Positions 1 through 7,706 of a stretch of DNA of 64,000 nt are shown here, one piece after another. The notes beneath the pieces are model-generated. The model searched no databases. It worked only from the letters and a program-made list of their open reading frames with translations, and was not told the origin of the DNA. The DNA lies in contig QFPM01000014.1 in the NCBI GenBank assembly GCA_003248655.1, forward strand, positions 1-64,000, read 5' to 3'. Each line of letters begins with the position of its first letter. Position 1 is the first letter of the stretch. The stretch is from Microbacterium sp. (lineage in GTDB: Bacteria > Actinomycetota > Actinomycetes > Actinomycetales > Microbacteriaceae). The translations under genes and the position numbers were made by a program.

Positions 1-5
1 AGTTC

Positions 6-800
6 TTGGTCGTTCTCACTGACCATCGCACGATGGCTCACCCCGTCGCGGTCACGACGCCGCGGGCCCGAAAGACCACCACCCCGCGGGACTCCAGGTT
101 GGAATCCGGGTTCGCAACGCCCGAGACCTTCACACGCGCGTTCGTGCAGCGGTTCGAGATCAGTCCATCGGAGTATCGGAGGATGCTGCGCGCGTACCGC
201 GAGCACGCGGACCTGGCGCAGCAGAGCACGACGTTTGCGGGCTTCGCAGAAGAGACGCCGCTGACACTCCGTTATGACCTCGATGCCGTCCCGGTACGGG
301 TTGAGAGCACCCCCGAGCGGCACCTGCTCGTCCTCCGTCATCGCGGGTACAACGGCCTCGGCATCGGGCACCCATCGGTCGAGCCGTGGCAGCAGCTGAG
401 GGCCTTCGCGATAGAGCACGGCATCGCCCACTCCTCCGACCTCCTCGTGGGCATCACCCCAGATGACCCTTACGTGGTGGACAACGAGCAGATCCGCTTC
501 GACGCTGGCATCCCCATTGCCGCACCGATAGATCCACCCCACCCCTTCACCTACCGCCAGATGCCGGCGCAGGTGTGCGTCGCGCATCGGCACACCGGCG
601 GTGCAGAGCAGATCGCGAAGACCTTCGCGGCTATCGGGGTGCAATGGATGCCCTCAGAAGGGTGGCGGTTGCGCTGCGCACCGCCCTTCGAGATCCATCA
701 CGTCGACCAGCGCGCGAACGACGCCGTTCGCGTCAGCTGGACAGACGCCTATGTGCCTCTTGATCACCACCCCGACCATCACCCAGGAGAAGGCCCATGA
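6..800 (+). pseudogene. AraC-type regulator with GyrI-like domain, N-terminally truncated (left cassette copy)
   Basis: The reading frame from about base 97 matches the full-length regulator at 25,241-26,200, starting in the second helix-turn-helix (SGFATPETFTRAFV) and running through the whole GyrI-like ligand-binding domain. The first 30 or so residues are unrelated and low in complexity, so the first AraC helix-turn-helix and half of the second are missing. It should not bind DNA as an AraC protein, although the effector domain is intact. The stop overlaps the next gene by ATGA. It could also be a gene whose true 5' end lies outside the window, but the abrupt loss of similarity at about 97 argues for a rearrangement junction. 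Confidence 0.7.
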
Positions 801-1252
801 TCGCTTTCGAGTTCACCGAGCACATCGACAGATCGCAACAGGAAGTGTTCGCAGTGCTGGCAGATCCCACAAGGGCGGTCGACTACGTCGACGGTGTCGT
901 GAAGAGCGTGAAGGTGACGGATGGCCCGCTCGCTGTGGGGTCCGTCATCGAGGAGACGCGCCGAGTGAAGAGCAAGGAGGCGACGGGGCAGCTGCAGATC
1001 GTGGCTCTCGAGCCGCCCACCGCTTTTGCGGTCGCCAGCGAGGCGGAGGGCATCACCGCGACCTACGTCTACCGGCTGCACCCGGCCGGCACCGGCACGC
1101 GGATCGAGTGGACGTGCGAGCTCGCCGCCGGCGGACTGCGGCGGATGATGCTGCCCCTGGTGGCCGCGATCACAAAGAAGGAGGACGGCGACCATCTGGC
1201 CCGACTCAAGGCATACATCGAATCGCAGCGAGCAACGGAGACCGCCTCGTGA
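797..1252 (+). CDS. SRPBCC (START/polyketide-cyclase-like) protein, copy A
   Basis: The 151-residue protein has the SRPBCC pattern: an N-terminal strand with FTEHIDR, the segment FAVLADPTRAVDYVDGV, a run of central strands, and a long C-terminal helix with KKEDGDHLARLKAYIES. The family binds hydrophobic ligands in a cavity; the ligand here is unknown. An AGGAGAAGG ribosome site lies just upstream and the ATG overlaps the preceding stop. It is about four-fifths identical to the copy at 26,197. It sits in a four-gene coupled cassette, so it probably works with the GyrI-like, DUF1801 and VOC proteins in binding or handling a small molecule. That role is inferred. Confidence 0.85.
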   Translation: MIAFEFTEHIDRSQQEVFAVLADPTRAVDYVDGVVKSVKVTDGPLAVGSVIEETRRVKSKEATGQLQIVALEPPTAFAVASEAEGITATYVYRLHPAGTGTRIEWTCELAAGGLRRMMLPLVAAITKKEDGDHLARLKAYIESQRATETAS

Positions 1253-1656
1253 TGCCTTCCGACACCAGCGTCGACGAGGCGCTGGACCGGGCAACCGGGC
1301 CACGACGCGGCGAGGTAACCGAACTCCTCGAGCTCTTCGAGCACGTTGCACAGCGCCCGCCGGTGGTGTGGGCGGAACGGATTGTCGGGTTCGGCCAATA
1401 CGGCTACGCGTACGACAGCGGGCGAGAGGGTATCGCGCCTGAGATCGCCTTCGCTTCCGGGTCCAAGCACACGCTTTACCTGGTCGAGGGGTTTGCCGAG
1501 CGGTGGCCCGACCTGCTCGAGCGGCTCGGTCCACACCGCACCAGTAGCGCGTGCCTCTACCTCCCCCGATTGTCGGGGGTGGACCAAGATGCGCTGCGGG
1601 AACTACTCGATCGCTCCCTCGCCGTCATTCGAGACGTGCACGGCGACGGCAAATGA
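1252..1656 (+). CDS. DUF1801 domain protein, copy A
   Basis: The 134-residue protein matches the PF08818 (YdhG/DUF1801) pattern: GFGQYGYAYDSGREG, then the LYLVEGFAE region, LGPHRTS, CLYLPRL and a C-terminal LLDRSL helix. The fold is related to small ligand- or iron-binding proteins, but no biochemical role is established. Its ATG shares one base with the preceding TGA, giving translational coupling. A close paralogue lies at 26,652 in the same gene order, and a more distant relative may be the gene at 44,033. Confidence 0.85.
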   Translation: MPSDTSVDEALDRATGPRRGEVTELLELFEHVAQRPPVVWAERIVGFGQYGYAYDSGREGIAPEIAFASGSKHTLYLVEGFAERWPDLLERLGPHRTSSACLYLPRLSGVDQDALRELLDRSLAVIRDVHGDGK

Positions 1657-2039
1657 GCATGGCGTCTCTCGTCCAAGTAGCCCAGCGCGTGGTCGATCTG
1701 GAACGCGCCACAGCCTTCTATTCCGCACTGCTCGGCTCCGCCCCTGTGGCCCGATTCGATCCGCCCGGTTTGGTGTTCTTCGATCTCGACGGCGTCCGTT
1801 TGCTACTCGAGAGCGCGGCACCGTCAGCGCTGCTCTACCTCCGCGTCGATGATCTGGAGTTAGCCGTCGACCGAGCCGGCGAGGTCGAAATCGTATCCCC
1901 GGGGCGGCCGATCTTCACTCACACCACAGATGCGCTCGGACCAGCAGGGCGAGAAGAATGGCAAGCATTCATTCGCGACCCCGAAGGAAATCTCGTAGGT
2001 CTAGTGGCGTTCAGAGATCCAGCGGAAATCAAGTACTGA
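1653..2039 (+). CDS. VOC (glyoxalase/bleomycin-resistance fold) protein, copy A
   Basis: The 128-residue single-domain VOC protein has the paired beta-alpha-beta units of the family: LERATAFYSALLG near the start, FFDLDGVRLLLE in the middle and the closing signature FIRDPEGNLVGLV. Such proteins bind small electrophiles or metals, either as enzymes or as sequestering proteins. The start ATGA overlaps the previous stop. It is the last gene of the left cassette and ends with a short divergent tail (DPAEIKY) not shared with the paralogue at 27,053. Confidence 0.85.
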   Translation: MSMASLVQVAQRVVDLERATAFYSALLGSAPVARFDPPGLVFFDLDGVRLLLESAAPSALLYLRVDDLELAVDRAGEVEIVSPGRPIFTHTTDALGPAGREEWQAFIRDPEGNLVGLVAFRDPAEIKY

Positions 2040-2507
2040 CGGCTTCGACGAAGCTGGCCGCAGCCGTCGTGGACAACTCAGCACAGAATCTGGCCGCACT
2101 CCGGTGGACATCTTCGGTGGGAGATCCCGGCTCTGTGGCTGGCACCGCGGACAACTCTGAGCGGTTCCTACAGTTGTCGGATCCCGATGATCCTTGCGTA
2201 AACCGCGATATCGGCCGGAGCACTTTGCGAATACGCAAAGTACGGCTGGATTGACCGGACGTCGACTGCCGGCGAGGAGGGCTTGTAGGTTCTCGGCGAA
2301 GATGGCGGATTCTTAGATGAAGTGGCGGACAAGTGGCGGATCCGAAAGATTGGTGAGAACGATGCGTGTAAGTGCCGTGTCGGTTCCTATCCGAAATGAC
2401 AGATTCCGCGGGTAGTTGGCATGCACCTAGCAGTCCTGCCATTGGCTGGGGGTGAAGGGTTACTCGCTCACTCGATTAGGGGCGAACCGGCTACATTCGA
2501 CAGGCTT
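2040..2507. other. Gene-free junction region at the left island edge
   Basis: No convincing gene is seen. The stretch holds short repeated sequences: AGTGGCGGA at 2,321 and 2,332, TGGCGGATTCTTA at 2,302-2,314, and GATTCCGCGGGTAGT at 2,402-2,416. Related sequences occur in inverted orientation at 22,731-22,763 near the other side of the metal island. It also contains the dyad at 2,222-2,241. The composition looks like the debris of one or more degraded mobile elements, but no transposase fragment can be recognised. Confidence 0.4.
2222..2241. repeat. Perfect 8-bp inverted repeat
   Basis: ACTTTGCG and CGCAAAGT are separated by AATA. The element sits alone in the gene-free junction region. It could be a regulator operator or the end of a decayed mobile element; nothing nearby decides between these. 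Confidence 0.5.
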
Positions 2508-3497
2508 GTGCTCGTGTGCACAGCTGTGGAGTGGTGGGAGCGGCATCAGGTAGTGCTCTACCTCGCAGCGATCGCCGTGGGTGCGGTGGTCGGTCTACTC
2601 GTGCCGGCGGTGGCGGATCCGCTCGAGTCGGCGATCAATCCCGTGCTCGGGTTGTTGCTGTACGCGACGTTCCTGGGGGTGCCGTTCACGGCGATCGGCC
2701 GGGCCTTCACGGATTGGCGGTTCCTGGGCGTCGTGCTCGTCCTGAACTTCGTCGTCGTGCCGGTGGTCGTGTTCGGGTTGAGTCGCGCCGTGGCGGCTGA
2801 TCAGGCGGTGCTCGTTGGGGTGTTGTTCGTGCTGCTGACGCCGTGTGTGGATTACGTGATTGTGTTCACTGGCCTGGCTGGCGGTGCACGTGCGCGGCTG
2901 CTTGCTGCCACGCCCCTGCTGATGCTTCTGCAGATCGTGTTGCTGCCGGTGTACCTGTGGCTGATGGCCGGCGCCGAGGTGGTGGGTGCGTTCGACCCGC
3001 ATCCGTTCGTGGAGGCATTTCTGTTGTTGATCGTGCTGCCGCTCGTTCTCGCCGCCGCCACGCAGCTGCTGGCGAAACGGTTCCGTGCCGGCCGCGCGAT
3101 CGAGGGCGTGGTGCTGGCGGCAATGGTGCCGCTGATGATGCTGACTCTCGCCGTGGTGATCGGCTCGCAGGTCTTCGGCGTGAGCAGCGCTCTCGGCCAG
3201 CTGCTAATCGCGGTTCCCGTGTTCGTCGTGTTCGTCCTAATCGTGGCACCACTCGGTGCGCTCCTCGGGAGCGCGGCACGCTTGGATGTTCCCAGCCGCC
3301 GGGCGGCCACGTTCAGCGGGGTCACCCGCAACTCGCTGGTCGTGCTCCCGCTCGCTCTCGCGCTGCCGGCATCTTTCGCTCTGACGCCGTTGGTTGTAGT
3401 GACTCAGACCTTGGTGGAGCTCGTCGCAATGGTGGTCATGGTCGCCGGGGTACCGCGACTCATCCGCCCTCGCATTAGTACAGCGGAGAATGTATAG
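2508..3497 (+). CDS. ACR3/BASS-family arsenite-type efflux permease
   Basis: The protein of about 330 residues has ten predicted membrane helices and the bile-acid/arsenite symporter fold. The helix containing LLTPCVDYVIVF holds a cysteine at the place of the conserved TM4 cysteine of ACR3 arsenite pumps. Homology starts at VEWWERHQV, so a GTG at 2,508, 2,514 or 2,526 is the likely start; an ATG at 2,421 would add an unrelated extension. It ends 7 bases before cmtR. The substrate is unproven: arsenite by family, but the neighbouring regulator senses Cd/Pb and no arsC or arsenic-type ArsR is nearby. Confidence 0.75.
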   Translation: MLVCTAVEWWERHQVVLYLAAIAVGAVVGLLVPAVADPLESAINPVLGLLLYATFLGVPFTAIGRAFTDWRFLGVVLVLNFVVVPVVVFGLSRAVAADQAVLVGVLFVLLTPCVDYVIVFTGLAGGARARLLAATPLLMLLQIVLLPVYLWLMAGAEVVGAFDPHPFVEAFLLLIVLPLVLAAATQLLAKRFRAGRAIEGVVLAAMVPLMMLTLAVVIGSQVFGVSSALGQLLIAVPVFVVFVLIVAPLGALLGSAARLDVPSRRAATFSGVTRNSLVVLPLALALPASFALTPLVVVTQTLVELVAMVVMVAGVPRLIRPRISTAENV

Positions 3498-3513
3498 TCA
3501 GCCTGTGCTGACT
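3493..3513 (+). promoter_or_regulatory. cmtR leaderless promoter -10 and overlapping operator-like dyad
   Basis: TATAGT at 3,493-3,498 is a good -10 element 6 bases from the GTG start. A perfect 7-bp inverted repeat, AGTCAGC and GCTGACT with a 4-base spacer, covers 3,496-3,513 and so overlaps both the -10 and the start codon. A repressor bound there would block its own transcription. That CmtR is the binder is inferred from position only. Confidence 0.55.
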
Positions 3514-3840
3514 CTTACTTCTCGCCTCGATGTGATGAACCGGCTGGGTCGGGCGATGGCCGACCCGACCCGTTCCCGGATCCTCCTCACACTGCTGGAC
3601 GCTCCCGGCTACCCGGCTGAGCTGGCACGAGATCTCGAGCTGACCCGCACGAACGTCTCGAATCATCTGACGTGCCTGCGGGGCTGCGGGTTGATCGTCG
3701 CCACACCGGAAGGTCGGCGCACCCGGTATGAGATCGCCGACCCGCATCTGACCCAGGGGTTGCGACAGCTGCTCGAGGCGGTCGTCGCCGTCGACGAGGG
3801 CGCCCCGTGCATGGACGATCAGTGCGAGTGCTGCGCATGA
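3505..3840 (+). CDS. cmtR: CmtR-type cadmium/lead-sensing ArsR/SmtB repressor
   Basis: A winged-helix ArsR repressor with ADPTRSRIL in the dimer/recognition region and LTRTNVSNHL as the recognition helix. With a GTG start at 3,505 the cysteines fall at 57, 61 and 102, the three metal ligands known in Mycobacterium tuberculosis CmtR, and the N-terminus matches that protein in length. This supports the GTG over the upstream ATG at 3,490. A TATAGT -10 box ends 6 bases before the GTG, so the transcript is probably leaderless. The C-terminus has three further cysteines (C107, C109, C110). The gene order cmtR, small protein, ctpG repeats the M. tuberculosis Rv1994c-Rv1992c layout. Confidence 0.9.
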   Translation: MLTLTSRLDVMNRLGRAMADPTRSRILLTLLDAPGYPAELARDLELTRTNVSNHLTCLRGCGLIVATPEGRRTRYEIADPHLTQGLRQLLEAVVAVDEGAPCMDDQCECCA

Positions 3841-4176
3841 GCCTCATCGACCGTGACCTGCTGCCGGTGGTCTGCACATCCCGGCGCTGGTGCTGCACAG
3901 CTAGCCGCGTGGCAGGAATTCAACGACGACTACCTCCTCGACATCGACAGGACGGCCGCCCAGATCACCGTCCACTACCCAAAGATCGACGACGCGACCG
4001 CCCGGCTGACGGAGCTGGTCCGCACCGAGCAGTCCTGCTGCGCGTTCGCGACTTGGGCGATCGACACGACCCACCCCGACCTGCGCCTTTCCGTTACCGG
4101 CACCGATGACGCACTGGCCGCGCTCACGTTCCTAGAGCAGACGCCCGCCCCCGCAACGAAGGAGAGCGTGCAGTGA
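3837..4176 (+). pseudogene. Rv1993c-like small protein, frameshifted
   Basis: The start ATGA at 3,837 overlaps the cmtR stop and encodes MSLIDRDLLPVVCT, typical of the small protein between cmtR and ctpG in mycobacteria. After base 3,876 the frame runs into an unnatural sequence. The frame one base over continues naturally as PGAGAAQLAAWQEF and on through DDATARLTELV, SCCAFATW and DLRLSVTG to the stop at 4,174-4,176, overlapping ctpG. One extra T in ACATCCC at about 3,877-3,884 explains the break. The break lies inside a 30-bp block identical to ctpG bases 4,475-4,504. Its function is unknown; CC and other cysteines suggest metal contact. Confidence 0.7.
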
Positions 4177-6278
4177 GCGAAGAGTGTTGCGGCCCCAACG
4201 AGCCGCGCAAGCCCGGTACGGTCCGGCGCATCGAACTGTCCCGGCCGCTCTCGACCGGTGACGCCTGCTGCGCCGCGGAACCCTCCTCCAAGACCGCGGC
4301 GCCAAGCGCGGTGCACGATGCGGGCGATGCCTGCTGCGGCCCCGACCTCGCCACCACCCCCACCGAGGCGGACGAGGAGCCGGAGGTCCGCCCGCCCTGG
4401 TGGCGCGACTTCGCGTTGCTTCCCTCCGCGCTGTCCGGGCTGTTCCTCCTCGCCGGATACACGTTCGAGTGGACTGGTCTGCACATCCCGGCGCTGGTGC
4501 TGCAGTGGGCGGCGCTGCTCGCCGGCGCCTACACCTTCGTCCCCGGCGCGATCCGCCGCCTCATCCGCGGTCGCCTCGGGGTCGGGCTGCTGATGACCAT
4601 CGCCGCGATCGGCGCGGTCCTGCTCGGCCACGTTGGCGAGGCCGCGACCCTGGCGTTCCTGTTCTCCCTGGCCGAGGCGCTTGAAGACCGGGCGATGGAC
4701 CGCGCCAAGGAAGGCTTGCGCGCCCTTCTGTCCCTCATCCCCGACACTGTCCGCGTCTCCCGCCTAACCAGCGACGTCACGATCCCCGCCGCGGACGTGC
4801 GTGAGCTGGACATCCTCGTCATCGGTGCCGGCGATCGCATCGCCACAGACGGCGTGGTCGTGGAGGGTAGGTCGAGCCTGGACACGTCGGCGATCACGGG
4901 CGAGTCGATCCCGGTCGAGGTCGGCCCCGGCGATCCGGTCGCCGCCGGTTCGGTCAACGGGGCGGCGACGTTGCGGATCGAGGCAACTGCGGACGGCCGC
5001 GACAACTCCCTCACCCAGATCGTCGCCCTCGTGGAGCAGGCCCACGCCCGCAAGGGCAACCGGGCACGCCTCGCCGACCGGATCGCGAAGCCGCTCGTTC
5101 CCGTCGTCCTGATCGCCGCTGCCGTGGTCGCCCTGTTCGGGCTGCTGGTCGGCGACCCGTGGACCTGGATCGAACGCGCCCTCGTCGTCCTGGTTGCGGC
5201 ATCCCCGTGCGCGCTGGCCATCGCGGTGCCCGTGACGGTGATCAGCGCGATCGGAGCGGCGTCAAAGTTCGGCGTCGTCATCAAGTCAGGTGAAGCGTTC
5301 GAGCAGCTCGGCACGATCCGCGCCGTCGCCCTCGACAAGACCGGCACCCTCACCCGCAACGAGCCCACCGTCGTCGACGTCCAGCCCGCACCCGGTATCA
5401 CCCGCGACGACCTGCTCGCCTGGGCCGCCGCCGTGGAGGCCACCAGCACCCACCCCCTCGCCGCGGCCATCATCGCGGCCGCACCCGTCGCCAGCCCCGC
5501 AACGGAGGTGGTCGAGGAGGCCGGGCATGGCATCACCGGGACCGTCGACGGCCGGGCGATCCGGGTCGGCAATGTCCGCTGGCTCCATCCCGCCGGCCAG
5601 CAGTTGAACGCGGAGGCGATTGCCGCGCAGGGCATGACCGTCGTCGTGGTCGAGGCGGACGGGCAGATCGCCGGCCTGATCGGCGTGCGGGACGAGCTGC
5701 GCCCGGAGTCGGCCGAGACGGTCCGGATGCTGCAGTCGCAGGGCATTGAGACCATCATGCTCACCGGCGACAACACCCGCACCGCCCACGCCATCGCCGC
5801 CGAGGCGGGCGTAACCGACGTTCGCGCCGAGCAGCTGCCCGCCGACAAGGCCGCCGCGATTGAGGCGCTCGTCACGCAGCAACCGACCGCGATGGTCGGC
5901 GACGGCATCAACGACGCCCCGGCACTGGCGACGGCGACGGTCGGGATCGCGATGGGTGTGAAAGGCTCCGCGGCGGCGATCGAGTCCGCCGACGTCGCCT
6001 TCATCGGCCACGACCTCCGCCTCATCCCCGGCGCCCTCGCCCACGCCCGCCGCGGCCGACGCATCATGACCGCCAACATCGGTCTGGCTCTGGCGATCAT
6101 CGTCGCGCTGTTCCCGCTCGCCCTGTTCGGCATCCTCGGGCTCGCCGGCGTCGTGCTGGTGCATGAGATCGCCGAGGTCGTCGTCATCCTCAATGGCGTC
6201 CGCGCCGCCCGTCGCCCCGCTGCGCTACGGCAACTCGCCACGGTGCCCGCTCGCCAGCCCGAACCCGCCCACGCCTGA
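4173..6278 (+). CDS. ctpG: CtpG-type P1B heavy-metal ATPase (Cd/Pb/Zn export)
   Basis: This 701-residue inner-membrane pump has a cysteine-rich N-terminus with CC pairs at about 5, 31 and 52 instead of a full HMA domain. It then has paired helices, the TGES actuator loop, the SPC metal site at 344-346, the DKTGT phosphorylation site at about 388, the STHP segment, TGDN at about 531 and GDGINDAP at about 577. HEIAEVVVI lies in the last helices. All catalytic motifs are intact. The start overlaps the preceding frameshifted gene by ATGA. Context with cmtR predicts induction by Cd or Pb and export of these ions. Confidence 0.93.
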   Translation: MSEECCGPNEPRKPGTVRRIELSRPLSTGDACCAAEPSSKTAAPSAVHDAGDACCGPDLATTPTEADEEPEVRPPWWRDFALLPSALSGLFLLAGYTFEWTGLHIPALVLQWAALLAGAYTFVPGAIRRLIRGRLGVGLLMTIAAIGAVLLGHVGEAATLAFLFSLAEALEDRAMDRAKEGLRALLSLIPDTVRVSRLTSDVTIPAADVRELDILVIGAGDRIATDGVVVEGRSSLDTSAITGESIPVEVGPGDPVAAGSVNGAATLRIEATADGRDNSLTQIVALVEQAHARKGNRARLADRIAKPLVPVVLIAAAVVALFGLLVGDPWTWIERALVVLVAASPCALAIAVPVTVISAIGAASKFGVVIKSGEAFEQLGTIRAVALDKTGTLTRNEPTVVDVQPAPGITRDDLLAWAAAVEATSTHPLAAAIIAAAPVASPATEVVEEAGHGITGTVDGRAIRVGNVRWLHPAGQQLNAEAIAAQGMTVVVVEADGQIAGLIGVRDELRPESAETVRMLQSQGIETIMLTGDNTRTAHAIAAEAGVTDVRAEQLPADKAAAIEALVTQQPTAMVGDGINDAPALATATVGIAMGVKGSAAAIESADVAFIGHDLRLIPGALAHARRGRRIMTANIGLALAIIVALFPLALFGILGLAGVVLVHEIAEVVVILNGVRAARRPAALRQLATVPARQPEPAHA

Positions 6279-6334
6279 CCACCGACCCCTCGCCCCGCGG
6301 TGGCAGAACACCGCCCGACTTGGAACCGGCCCTT

Positions 6335-6448
6335 GTGAAGACCCCCATCAAAGCCACCTTCGCCACCGTTGCCGTCGTCATCGTCCTGGTTGACCGGCTA
6401 GCCGCGCCGGACCCGGCCGGCGCTGCCGGCGCTCCCGTGCTCGGGTGA
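6335..6448 (+). pseudogene. Truncated N-terminal copy of the thioredoxin-domain gene
   Basis: A GTG-started 37-codon frame begins VKTPIKATFATVAVVIVLV, closely matching the first residues of the DsbA-like protein at 7,038 (MKTPVKATLVTIAVVVVMV). It then diverges and stops. It looks like the remains of a duplicated gene that lost everything after the signal anchor. It could still be translated as a tiny membrane peptide. Confidence 0.55.
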
Positions 6449-6493
6449 ACCGGGCTCCGAATGGGTTTAGGTGCGCACGGTAGGCTGTGGGCG

Positions 6494-6946
6494 ATGGTCT
6501 CTTCGGCCCGGACTCCGCGCTCCACGACGCTGAATGAGCAATTGTTGATAATGAGGCTCATTACCAGCGTCGGTTTGGCGCTGCTGCTGATGTTGGGTCT
6601 GGCAGCGACGGGTCACACAGAGGCGGACGGTTCGACTCCTGTTCCGCTGGTGATTTCTGGGTTCATGGACCCCCACGTCGAGCCCGTGGCAGACGCCCCA
6701 GTCGAGCATGAGGCGGTCGCCGGTGGCGTCGTTTCTGGGCCGAACGCGTTGGTGGGCGTTGCGCTGTGCATGTTGGGCGTGTTGTGCGGGCTGACGTTCA
6801 TGGTGGTGCTGCGGGGGTTGTGGCGTCGGCGGATGCCTCCGGTTCTCGGTGACGGGCCACGGATGCCTTCGCTGCTTCCGGCGCCGGCTGCCCGTGCTCA
6901 CCCGATTGTCTTTTCGTTGACGCAGTTGGGTCTTTCCCGAACCTGA
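6494..6946 (+). CDS. DUF6153 family small membrane protein
   Basis: The 150-residue protein has one N-terminal hydrophobic segment (TSVGLALLLMLGLAATG), a polar exported loop rich in H, D and E (including MDPHVEP and VEHEAV), and a second helix (VGVALCMLGVLCGLTFMVVL) followed by basic residues. This layout fits DUF6153 proteins found in actinobacterial metal islands; their function is unknown. TAGGCT at 6,481-6,486 lies 7 bases before the ATG and would give a leaderless transcript, which is why this start was chosen over the ATG at 6,551. It is the first intact gene after ctpG. Confidence 0.7.
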   Translation: MVSSARTPRSTTLNEQLLIMRLITSVGLALLLMLGLAATGHTEADGSTPVPLVISGFMDPHVEPVADAPVEHEAVAGGVVSGPNALVGVALCMLGVLCGLTFMVVLRGLWRRRMPPVLGDGPRMPSLLPAPAARAHPIVFSLTQLGLSRT

Positions 6947-7037
6947 CATTTGGCACGCCACCCTTTCCGGGTGGCGCTTCGTCCCGGGCTGCGTGCCCGG
7001 GTTCTGTCCTGTGCCGTGTCTTGGTTTGGAGTACCCG

Positions 7038-7706
7038 ATGAAAACCCCTGTGAAGGCGACGCTCGTCACCATTGCCGTTGTGGTGGTGATGGTGATCGCC
7101 GCGTTGATCTATGTCCTTGTCAATCAGAGCCAGTCCGCTCCACCTTCATCTGGGGGCGGTGACGCATCCCCGCAGGTGGTGCGGGAGAGCTCGCATGTCC
7201 TCGACGACGGCGGGGAGGGCGCTGTCACCCTGGTGGAGTTCCTCGACTTCGAGTGCGAGGCGTGTGGCGCGTTCTTCCCGATCGTGGAGGATATGCGGGA
7301 GCAGTTCGCTGGGGAGATCACGTATGTGGTCCGCTACTTCCCGCTGCCCGGTCACTTCAATTCGAAGAACGCGGCGGTCGCGGCGGAAGCGGCCGCGCAG
7401 CAGGACCGGTTCGAGGACATGTATGTCCGGTTGTTCGAGACGCAGGCGGAGTGGGGTGAGGCGCAGGAGTCTCGCGCCGACCTGTTCCGTGGCTTCGCGG
7501 AGGAGATCGGTCTGGACATGGCCGCCTATGACGCCGCCGTGGCGGACCCGGCTACGGCGGAGCGGGTGGAGCTGGATTTCGAGGAGGGCCAGGCGCTCGG
7601 GGTGAGCAGCACGCCGACGTTCTTCCTCGACGGTGAGCTGCTCGAGCTGCAGGAGTGGGACGACCTCGAGAACGCCATCCAGGCTGCGGTGAACGGTGGC
7701 CGGTGA
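7038..7706 (+). CDS. DsbA-like membrane-anchored thiol-disulfide oxidoreductase
   Basis: The 222-residue protein has an uncleaved-looking signal anchor (residues 8-28), a serine-rich linker and a thioredoxin/DsbA fold. The active site CEAC is at C73-C76 after FLDFE, and a cis-proline loop follows at VSSTPTFFLDG. The role is oxidation or isomerisation of cysteines outside the membrane, here probably in copper or cytochrome c proteins of the same operon. Its TGA overlaps the next ATG. A decayed copy of its N-terminus lies at 6,335. Confidence 0.85.
   Translation: MKTPVKATLVTIAVVVVMVIAALIYVLVNQSQSAPPSSGGGDASPQVVRESSHVLDDGGEGAVTLVEFLDFECEACGAFFPIVEDMREQFAGEITYVVRYFPLPGHFNSKNAAVAAEAAAQQDRFEDMYVRLFETQAEWGEAQESRADLFRGFAEEIGLDMAAYDAAVADPATAERVELDFEEGQALGVSSTPTFFLDGELLELQEWDDLENAIQAAVNGGR

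Noticed and set aside
2421..2525. N-terminal extension of the ACR3-like permease from the ATG at 2,421.
   Set aside because: The extra residues do not resemble the family's N-terminus, and homology begins at VEWWERHQ.
3490..3504. ATG at 3,490 as the cmtR start.
   Set aside because: The GTG at 3,505 matches the length of the known sensor, restores the cysteine numbering and has a -10 box at leaderless distance.
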